Program-made: the position numbers and the translations under genes | Notes under the pieces: generated by a model | Told to the model about the DNA's origin: nothing | What the model saw: only the letters and a program-made list of their open reading frames with translations | The model's database searches: none | Assembly: GCA_027040785.1 (NCBI GenBank) | Contig: JALULG010000073.1 | Coordinates: 1-11,429 of the forward strand | Source: a bacterium | Lineage (GTDB): Bacteria > Patescibacteriota > Patescibacteriia > JAACEG01 | Length of the DNA stretch: 11,429 nucleotides | Direction: 5' to 3' | Part shown: one piece after another, positions 5,957-11,429 of the stretch | Position numbering within the stretch: the stretch's first letter is position 1 | How the letters are laid out: each line of letters opens with the position of its first letter

Positions 5957-8032
5957 ATGATTTCATTAAAAACTTCAATTTCGGAGATTTCACCAATAGC
6001 TAAAAAATTAAATTCAAGATTGAAAAAATTAGGTATTAATACTATTGAGGATTTATTTTATCATTTTCCGGTTCGTTACGACGATTTTAGTCAAGTAAAA
6101 AAGATTAATCAGTTGATTGCCGGGGAAAAGGCGATTGTTAAAGGTAGGATAAATTTAATAGAGAACAGAAGAAGTCCTTTGCAAAGAAAATTATTAACTC
6201 AAGCGATTTTTTCCGATGAAAGCGGTGATATTAAAGTCGTTTGGTTTAACAGGCCTTATTTGTTAAAAACCATTAAACAAGGTGATGAGCTTTATTTATT
6301 CGGAAAAGTGCAATCCACTTATGAAAGCTTGCAAATTGTTTCGCCTGATTTTGAAAAAGTAAGAAGTATTGAAAAGGAAGGGGGATTTTTATTGCCAATT
6401 TATGATTTAACAGCCGGGATTTCAAATAAACATTTACGATTTTTTGTGAAAACAAGTTTAAATTTTTTAAATTCTTTGATTGATTATTTACCGCCGGAAA
6501 GTAGAAAAAAACATAAATTATTAGATTTAAATATCGCTTTGAAAGAGATTCATTTTCCAAGCAATAGGGATTTATTGCATAAAGCGATTGTTCGTTTAAA
6601 ATTTGACGAACTTTTTTTAATTCAGTTGAAAAATCAAATATTAAAACAAAAAAACAAAAAAATTAAAGCTGAAAGAATAAATTTTAAAGAAAAAGAGATT
6701 AAAGATTTTGTTAAAAAAATACCTTTTAAATTAACCGATGACCAAAGAAAAGCGACTTGGGCGATTTTATTGGATATGCAAAAAAAATATCCGATGAATC
6801 GGCTTTTAAACGGTGATGTTGGTTCCGGAAAAACAATTGTTTCGGCAATTGCAATGTTTAATGTGGCTTTAAACGGATTTCAATCCGCTTATATGGCTCC
6901 AACGGAAATATTGGCCGGACAACAATTTAAGGCCTTAATTCATTTTTTTCAAGGAGAAAATTTAAAACTGGCTTTATTTACTCGAGTTGAACATAAAATT
7001 TGTTCATTAATAAACGAAAAAATTGAAAAAATTAAAAAGAAGGATTTATTGGAAAAAATTAAAAGAGGGGAGATTAATATTGTAATAGGAACTCATGCTT
7101 TAATACAGGAAAAAGTTTTTTTTAAAAAAATGGCTTTGGTTGTCATTGACGAACAACATCGTTTCGGAGTTGAACAGAGAAAGGCTCTAACTTTAAAATC
7201 CGGTAACAAAAAAACCGAACCGCATTTTTTATCAATGACAGCCACACCGATTCCGCGCACTTTACATTTGGCGTTATTTGGTGATTTAAATGTCAGTTTA
7301 ATCAAAGAAATGCCTAAGGGGCGTAAAAAAATTATCACCAAGATAGTGGAAAGTTCGGAACGGCAAAAAACTTATGACTTTGTCAGAAAAGAAATTGAAA
7401 AAGGAAAATTGGCTTTTGTAGTCTGTCCTTTAATAGATGAAAGCGATAAATTGGGAGTAAGGTCGGTAAAGGAAGAATTTAAAAAATTATCTCAGCAAGT
7501 TTTTCCTGATTTAAAAATAGCTTTATTGCATGGTAAGCTAAAAGCAGATGAAAAAGAAAAAATAATGAAGGAATTTTCAAATGGTAAAATAAAGATTTTA
7601 GTTTCCACTTCGGTTATTGAAGTTGGGGTTGACGTTAAAGACGCCACTATAATGTTGATTGAAGGCGCGGAAAGATTTGGTTTGTCCCAACTTCATCAAT
7701 TTAGGGGTAGAGTAGGGCGTAATAGCGATCAATCTTATTGTTTCTTGTTTAGTGATAATCTTAGTGAAAAGAGTAGAGAAAGATTGGAGGCTTTGGTGGA
7801 AAATAGTGATGGTTTTGAGTTGTCAAAAAAAGATTTGGAATTAAGAGGTCCGGGTGAGGTTTTTGGTAAAAGTCAGTCCGGATTTCCGGAATTGAAAATC
7901 GCCAGTTTTTTTGATTATGTTTTGGTTGAAAAGGCCAATCAAGAAGCGATTAATTTATTGGAAAGTGATTGTAATTATTCGCCGTTTAAGGAAAAAATAA
8001 AAGAATTTGAAGAAAAAGTGCATTTGGAGTAG
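5957..8032 (+). CDS. recG: ATP-dependent DNA helicase RecG
   Basis: This 691-residue protein is full length (about 690 in other bacteria). RecG remodels stalled replication forks and branched recombination intermediates by double-strand DNA translocation. The N-terminus has the helical/helix-hairpin region (KKLGINTIEDLFYHFPVRYDD) and an OB-fold wedge (about 60-160). Walker A is GDVGSGKT at 286-293. The DEAH-like box is DEQHRFG at 398-404. Motif III is TATPIPRT at 428-435. Motif V is STSVIEVGVDV at 550-560. Motif VI, QFRGRVGR, is at 581-588. The RecG C-terminal signature D-L-E-L-R-G-P-G-E-V-F-G follows. Every motif is intact. The ATG at 5957 gives the expected N-terminus for the family. It lies 2 nt after tRNA-Arg, has no SD, and the tRNA and recG are probably on one transcript. 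Confidence 0.97.
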   Translation: MISLKTSISEISPIAKKLNSRLKKLGINTIEDLFYHFPVRYDDFSQVKKINQLIAGEKAIVKGRINLIENRRSPLQRKLLTQAIFSDESGDIKVVWFNRPYLLKTIKQGDELYLFGKVQSTYESLQIVSPDFEKVRSIEKEGGFLLPIYDLTAGISNKHLRFFVKTSLNFLNSLIDYLPPESRKKHKLLDLNIALKEIHFPSNRDLLHKAIVRLKFDELFLIQLKNQILKQKNKKIKAERINFKEKEIKDFVKKIPFKLTDDQRKATWAILLDMQKKYPMNRLLNGDVGSGKTIVSAIAMFNVALNGFQSAYMAPTEILAGQQFKALIHFFQGENLKLALFTRVEHKICSLINEKIEKIKKKDLLEKIKRGEINIVIGTHALIQEKVFFKKMALVVIDEQHRFGVEQRKALTLKSGNKKTEPHFLSMTATPIPRTLHLALFGDLNVSLIKEMPKGRKKIITKIVESSERQKTYDFVRKEIEKGKLAFVVCPLIDESDKLGVRSVKEEFKKLSQQVFPDLKIALLHGKLKADEKEKIMKEFSNGKIKILVSTSVIEVGVDVKDATIMLIEGAERFGLSQLHQFRGRVGRNSDQSYCFLFSDNLSEKSRERLEALVENSDGFELSKKDLELRGPGEVFGKSQSGFPELKIASFFDYVLVEKANQEAINLLESDCNYSPFKEKIKEFEEKVHLE

Positions 8033-8061
8033 AAAATTGCTATGAAAATCAGAGAGATTGA

Positions 8062-8211
8062 AATAATCTTGAAATAAATTTAGAGTAATAGTAAATTCAC
8101 GAGATTCTGAACTAAATTCAGAATGATAGTGATTTACCACAAGACCCTGAAATGTTCAGAGTGAGTTAAGGGTAACACGAGATCCCAAAATAAATTCAAT
8201 ATAAAATAAGC
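8062..8211 (+). repeat. Degenerate tandem repeat, four units of about 39 bp
   Basis: Four related units follow recG: 8062-8100, 8101-8140, 8141-8178 and 8179-8211 (the last decayed). Each has a GAGATYCTGAAAT-like start and a TTCAGA-like middle, and units 1-3 end in an A+T-rich stretch closing in CAC. Unit 2 keeps an 8-bp palindrome, ATTCTGAA (8104-8111) and TTCAGAAT (8117-8124), with a 5-nt loop. In units 1, 3 and 4 the symmetry is partly lost. The layout resembles intergenic palindromic repeats known in other bacteria. I see no coding frame in it on either strand. Confidence 0.65.
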
Positions 8212-8219
8212 TTTAAACA

Positions 8220-8247
8220 TTGACATTTTTATGAAAAAATGTATAAT
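8220..8247 (+). promoter_or_regulatory. Perfect-consensus promoter of the small GC-rich gene
   Basis: TTGACA at 8220-8225 and TATAAT at 8242-8247 are both exact sigma-70-type matches, with a 16-bp spacer. Transcription would begin near 8254 and give a leader of about 57 nt before the ATG at 8311. The match quality suggests strong constitutive expression. Confidence 0.8.
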
Positions 8248-8280
8248 GTAATGTTTTGTTCTTTTTATTAACTAAAAACC

Positions 8281-8308
8281 CGCCCCATAAAGGGGCGAAA
8301 GGAGTGAG
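8281..8308 (+). promoter_or_regulatory. Leader hairpin next to a strong ribosome binding site
   Basis: CGCCCC (8281-8286) and GGGGCG (8292-8297) form a 6-bp all-GC hairpin with loop ATAAA. It is followed at once by AAAGGAG (8298-8304), a strong SD with a 6-nt spacer to the ATG at 8311. A hairpin abutting the SD could keep the site open or protect the 5' end. It could also act as a translational control element. This is the only convincing SD seen in the window. Confidence 0.7.
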
Positions 8309-8310
8309 AA

Positions 8311-8553
8311 ATGAAAAAATTTGTTTTATCAGAAAGAATCCTAGGGTCTCCGTATTACAGACCCTGCATTCAAGGGTTGTGTAGGCGAGAGGAAGTTCGT
8401 CCGGTAGAGATCGGGGTTAGGAAGACTGACCCCAAGAGAAAAATTTTTCTTGTTTTGGAGGAAAGGGGGCTGAGGGAGCAAATCCCTCTTACGCTTTTTT
8501 CGGAGCACCCACCAGAAGAAGAATTGAGGAGGGTAGCTAAAGTTTTTGGCTAA
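8311..8553 (+). CDS. 80-residue protein of unknown function, GC-rich for this genome
   Basis: I recognise no family. The protein is basic and soluble, with no membrane segment or signal peptide. It begins MKKFVLSERILGSPYYRPC, with two Cys (C19, C24). A strand-like core, KRKIFLVLEERGLREQIPLT, and a charged helix, PPEEELRRVAKVFG, end the chain. GC content is about 45% by count, far above its neighbours, with many GGG, AGG, CCC and CTG codons that are rare nearby. It is a self-contained transcription unit: perfect promoter, leader hairpin, strong SD, TAA stop at 8551-8553 and strong terminator. Together these suggest high expression and possibly acquisition from elsewhere. Several internal inverted repeats raise the possibility of a functional structured RNA, with or without translation. 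The sequence context supports real expression; the function is unknown. Confidence 0.7.
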   Translation: MKKFVLSERILGSPYYRPCIQGLCRREEVRPVEIGVRKTDPKRKIFLVLEERGLREQIPLTLFSEHPPEEELRRVAKVFG

Positions 8554-8566
8554 CTTCCTCTTTCCG

Positions 8567-8598
8567 GCGTTGTCCAAACGGACAACGCTTTTATTTTG
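8567..8598 (+). terminator. Strong intrinsic terminator of the small gene
   Basis: GCGTTGTCC (8567-8575) pairs perfectly with GGACAACGC (8580-8588) around loop AAAC, giving a 9-bp stem followed by TTTTATTTTG. There is no U-run in the minus direction, so it serves the plus-strand gene and not the converging radA operon. Confidence 0.9.
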
Positions 8599-8619
8599 TT
8601 TATTTTAGCAACAGCCCTT

Positions 8620-9945
8620 TTAAAATATTTTTTGAATTAATTCATTTAATTCATTGACTTTTATTAATTCAATATTATTATCTTTTATTTTCGCGGAAGC
8701 GGGGATGATAATTTTTTGAAAACCTAATTTTTTGGCCTCATTGATTCTTTGTTCCAAGTGATTAACATTGCGAATTTCCCCACCCAAGCCGACTTCACCA
8801 ATGACTATCAAGTCTTTGTTTAAGGCCTTGTTTTTATAGGCGGATATAATTGCCAAACAAACCGCCAAATCAAGTGCCGGATCATTGCTTTTAATTCCGC
8901 CGACAATGTTAAGATTGATGTCTAGATTACTTAAATTGATGTTGGCCCTTTTAATTAAAACGGCCGTCAGTATTTGCAAGCGATTAAGATTAAAACCGAA
9001 AGTTCTTCTTTGCGGATAACCAAAAACGGTTTTGTTTACCAAAGCTTGAACTTCTATTAAAAAAGTGCGTGTTCCTTCGGTAATGGAGCCGATTGCCATA
9101 CCGGGCAAATCAAGCAAATTTTTTTCCAGAAAAATACCAACCGAATTATTTATTTCTTGCAAACCGTTTTCAGTCATTTTAAAAATACCGATTTCCGAAA
9201 TGGCTCCGAAACGATTTTTTTTGCTTCTTAAAATCCGTAAATCATTTTTTTCATCACCTTCCAGGTAAGCAACCGTATCAACCAAATGTTCCAATGTTTT
9301 TGGACCCGCCACTTGCCCGTCTTTGGTAATGTGTCCGATGATTATAACAGCTGAATCATTTTTTTTGGCTATTTCCAAAAGTTTAACGGTTGAGGTTCTG
9401 ATTTGGGAAACACTGCCGGCTTCGTTTTCAGAATCCAAGGATTGAATTGTTTGAATAGAATCAATAATAGTGATTTTTGGTTTTAATTTCTTTATTAAAG
9501 CGATGATATTTTCCGTAATAATTTCATTGGAAAATTTTAAATCCGGATTCTTTATTTTTAATCTTTTTAATCTCATTTTGACTTGCGGTCCGGATTCTTC
9601 TCCTGAAAAATAAAGTGAATTTTTAATTGCGCCGGCGATTTGAAGCGATAGAGTGGATTTTCCAATTCCCGGTTCTCCGCCAATCAAAATTAAACTGCCG
9701 GGGACAATCCCTCCGCCAAAAACTCTGTCCAATTCTTTGATATTTGTTTTAATTCTCTTTTTTTCAGAATCATCTTTTATTTCTGAAAAAGAAAAAATTT
9801 CTTTTGGCAAAGAAATTTTTTCCCGAGAATTTGTTATTTGTTCTTTGATTGTTCCCCATTTACCACACTCAGAACAACGTCCTTGCCATTTTGAGAATTG
9901 AGCATCGCAATTTGAACATAGAAAAATTGTTTTTGTTTTAGACAT
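8620..9945 (-). CDS. radA: DNA repair/recombination helicase RadA (Sms)
   Basis: This 441-residue protein matches RadA throughout and is close to the family length of about 450-460. RadA is a hexameric RecA-like, DnaB-type helicase that extends recombination intermediates; in pneumococcus it is needed for natural transformation. The N-terminal C4 zinc finger is C10/C13, C24/C27. Walker A is GEPGIGKS (90-97). Walker B is near TIIDS (159-163). The RadA-specific KNRFG motif is at 243-247. The C-terminal Lon-like domain (about 265-441) contains GGIKSNDPALDLAV and VIGEVGLGGEIRNV, as in other RadA proteins, and should be a DNA-binding scaffold rather than a protease. The ATG at 9945-9943 places the zinc finger at the expected distance. 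GAAG at about 9954-9951 is a weak SD. It is last in an operon, 12 bp after a small membrane-protein gene. Confidence 0.97.
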   Translation of the reverse strand: MSKTKTIFLCSNCDAQFSKWQGRCSECGKWGTIKEQITNSREKISLPKEIFSFSEIKDDSEKKRIKTNIKELDRVFGGGIVPGSLILIGGEPGIGKSTLSLQIAGAIKNSLYFSGEESGPQVKMRLKRLKIKNPDLKFSNEIITENIIALIKKLKPKITIIDSIQTIQSLDSENEAGSVSQIRTSTVKLLEIAKKNDSAVIIIGHITKDGQVAGPKTLEHLVDTVAYLEGDEKNDLRILRSKKNRFGAISEIGIFKMTENGLQEINNSVGIFLEKNLLDLPGMAIGSITEGTRTFLIEVQALVNKTVFGYPQRRTFGFNLNRLQILTAVLIKRANINLSNLDINLNIVGGIKSNDPALDLAVCLAIISAYKNKALNKDLIVIGEVGLGGEIRNVNHLEQRINEAKKLGFQKIIIPASAKIKDNNIELIKVNELNELIQKIF

Positions 9946-9957
9946 ATTTACTTCAGA

Positions 9958-10182
9958 TTATTCCAAATCCGGAGCCGGCACGATAAAAGGATCAACTTGT
10001 TTTTTACTCGGAGTTTTTATTTCTTGTTGAATTTCGCTTTTTAATTCTTTTTTATTTGTTTTATTGGAAGAATTAACAAAAGTATCTATAATTCTAAGCG
10101 CTCCGAAAATGGAAAGTGAAATTAGAAAAAGAAGAAAAAAACCTATTAAAAAAATTTGAAAATGATTTTCTTTTTTGGACAT
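9958..10182 (-). CDS. Small one-pass membrane protein, unknown function
   Basis: This 74-residue protein has a short cytoplasmic N-terminus (MSKKENHFQ), one hydrophobic segment (about residues 10-29) and an outward tail rich in Lys, Ser and Asn. The tail ends with a Pro-rich stretch (DPFIVPAPDLE). It has no Cys and no recognisable domain. The topology is probably N-in, C-out, with R30 just after the membrane segment as a minor exception to the positive-inside rule. It sits 12 bp after the beta-propeller gene and 12 bp before radA on the same strand, so all three are likely co-transcribed. Its tail could interact with the propeller protein on the outer face of the membrane; that is inferred from position only. 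The frame length, the real-looking membrane segment and the tight spacing support coding. Confidence 0.7.
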   Translation of the reverse strand: MSKKENHFQIFLIGFFLLFLISLSIFGALRIIDTFVNSSNKTNKKELKSEIQQEIKTPSKKQVDPFIVPAPDLE

Positions 10183-10194
10183 ATTTTTATTTTA

Positions 10195-11429
10195 TTAATA
10201 TTCTTTTATGTTTATTTCATATAATCTGCCCGTGCGAGAGTCAACAAAATAAACTTTTTTCCCGTCATTGCTAACCATAATTTTTTGAACATTATGATAA
10301 GTGGTTTCCAAAGGTATTTTTTTGGTAATATTTTTTGCAATATCTATTTTGTAAATATCATCATTTATTTCCAAAGCATAACTTGGATCCAATCCCATCA
10401 TTTTTTCCAAATATTGAGGAACTCCGCAATAAACGATATTGTCATTGGCAAAAGCGCATTTATCAACCCATGTTTCTATCCCAAGATTTTTTTTATAAGC
10501 GCCACTTTTGGTCATTACCCAAAGATTTGGCAGAAAATTATTTTCAGTATCATAAACACTGAAAAGTATTTTATCTCCCGACGGGCTCCATTTTCCTTTG
10601 AATCCCAAACCGTCAACTATGACAGACCGAAAATTTTCTTCATTTTGTCCGATAAAGAAAACTTCTTGATGGTTAAAATCAACCGGTTTGACAAAAAAAG
10701 CCACTATTTGATTATCCGGAGACCAAGCTAATTGAAACTTGTTTCCATTGTCTCCGACAGAACTAACTATTTTTGTTTTACCGGTATCAATATTCGTGGT
10801 TACTAAAAAATTATTATCTCTGATAGAATCTTTGTTTTTGCTGATTATTTTTTTACTATCTTGAGAAAAATCAAATTCTTCCCAATTTTTCGGCAAAGTT
10901 AATTGTTTTTCTTTTTGAAAATCGTAAATTATTTTGGAATTATCCGGAAATTCCAAAACGGCTTTATTATTATCTTTTGACCAGGTTATTCTTTGAACAT
11001 CAAAAAAAGTTTTTTCACTTAATAAGATTTTATTTCCGTTTTCATCTATTTTGTAAAATTTACCTTCTTTTTTATCGTAATAGACAATATCTTTTGTTTT
11101 TCTGTTTATACTGGCTCCTTGAACTTTTTCTTGAGATATTTTTTTTATTTTGTTTTTGGGAAGTTTTCTTGTTTTGCCGGGTGTATTTGTGTTGTTGTTT
11201 GTGTTTGTATTTGTATCCGGTTTGGGTAATGATCCGTTGTATCCGGTGGAGGTGGCGTTTGGCGGAATATAAATTTCTCCCGGTTCTTCTGTCGGTGGTT
11301 TGGTAATAAAAGATCTGAAAAACATGATATAAATCAAAAAACCAAACATAATTGATATTAGAAAAAACATCAATATTAAAAATATTTTTTTAAAATTTAA
11401 TTGAGATAACTTAATAAAATATATTATAT
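10195..11429 (-). CDS. Membrane-anchored WD40/TolB-like beta-propeller protein, 5' end outside window
   Basis: The frame remains open to the right edge. Upstream of the first in-frame ATG (11370-11368, with a TTG directly before it) it reads K-L-S-Q-L-N-F-K-K-I-F-L-I-L, a plausible cytoplasmic start of the membrane segment, so the true start is probably beyond 11429. One hydrophobic anchor precedes a Pro-rich linker. An Asn/Thr-rich low-complexity linker (DNA 11182-11217) follows. The rest is a repeated blade pattern of the PD40/TolB type: WSKDNNKAVLEF, WSPDNQIVAFF, WSPSGDKILFSV and VSNDGKKVYFV, ending in TGRLYEINI. Such propellers usually bind proteins or carbohydrates and are not enzymes. 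The domain should face outwards. It leads a short operon ending in radA. The fold is fairly certain; the ligand is unknown. Confidence 0.85.
   Translation of the reverse strand, partial: IIYFIKLSQLNFKKIFLILMFFLISIMFGFLIYIMFFRSFITKPPTEEPGEIYIPPNATSTGYNGSLPKPDTNTNTNNNTNTPGKTRKLPKNKIKKISQEKVQGASINRKTKDIVYYDKKEGKFYKIDENGNKILLSEKTFFDVQRITWSKDNNKAVLEFPDNSKIIYDFQKEKQLTLPKNWEEFDFSQDSKKIISKNKDSIRDNNFLVTTNIDTGKTKIVSSVGDNGNKFQLAWSPDNQIVAFFVKPVDFNHQEVFFIGQNEENFRSVIVDGLGFKGKWSPSGDKILFSVYDTENNFLPNLWVMTKSGAYKKNLGIETWVDKCAFANDNIVYCGVPQYLEKMMGLDPSYALEINDDIYKIDIAKNITKKIPLETTYHNVQKIMVSNDGKKVYFVDSRTGRLYEINIKEY

Noticed and set aside
8062..8211. CRISPR array
   Set aside because: Units are contiguous and diverged, with no constant repeat separated by unique spacers, and no cas gene is nearby.
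8341..8577. 78-codon minus-strand open frame opposite the GC-rich small gene
   Set aside because: The promoter, SD and terminator all support the plus strand. The minus frame would start inside the terminator hairpin.
8254..8598. Known housekeeping RNA (tmRNA, RNase P RNA, SRP RNA or 6S)
   Set aside because: None of the conserved core sequences of these RNAs that I know could be found in the transcript.
10285..10731. 148-codon plus-strand open frame inside the beta-propeller gene
   Set aside because: It is complementary to clear propeller blades and rich in Phe, Ile and Ser, as expected from an antisense frame.

Overview
The window is A+T-rich (about 30% GC by eye) and lysine/asparagine-rich in its proteins. 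It uses TGA as a stop and, with one exception, has genes without clear Shine-Dalgarno (SD) sites. A PrgI-type membrane protein, a VirB4-like ATPase whose N-terminal domain is a separate gene, and several short lysine-rich membrane proteins together suggest a Candidate Phyla Radiation (Patescibacteria) bacterium, most likely a Parcubacteria lineage. This is an inference from gene content; no marker gene here fixes the taxonomy.

Left block, plus strand, 1-5013: a tightly packed operon. It runs: 3' part of an unrecognised hydrophilic protein; PrgI-family membrane protein; VirB4/TraC N-terminal-domain protein; VirB4-like ATPase; a one-pass membrane protein with a VirB8/NTF2-like C-terminal region; and ComF. 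Gaps from prgI onward are 4 bp or less, or overlaps. The set looks like the core of a reduced type IV secretion or DNA-transfer machine that ends in a competence-type gene.

Middle, 5014-5956: two tRNA-Ser genes on the minus strand (TGA and GCT anticodons, both with encoded CCA) begin directly after comF. They share a consensus promoter that faces the promoter of a plus-strand gene for a small two-pass membrane protein. A tRNA-Arg (GCG anticodon, no encoded CCA) follows and stops 2 nt before recG.

Right, 5957-11429: full-length recG is followed by a degenerate tandem repeat of about 39-bp units. Next comes a compositionally distinct cassette (8220-8600) with a consensus promoter, a GC hairpin, a strong SD, an 80-codon ORF at about 45% GC, and a strong intrinsic terminator. 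A convergent minus-strand operon then encodes, in transcription order, a membrane-anchored beta-propeller protein (5' end outside the window), a 74-residue one-pass membrane protein and RadA.

ComF, RecG and RadA are linked to recombination or natural transformation in other bacteria, so a DNA-uptake role for the VirB4 block is attractive. RecG and RadA are also ordinary housekeeping genes, so their proximity is weak evidence. The least explained object is the 8220-8600 cassette.
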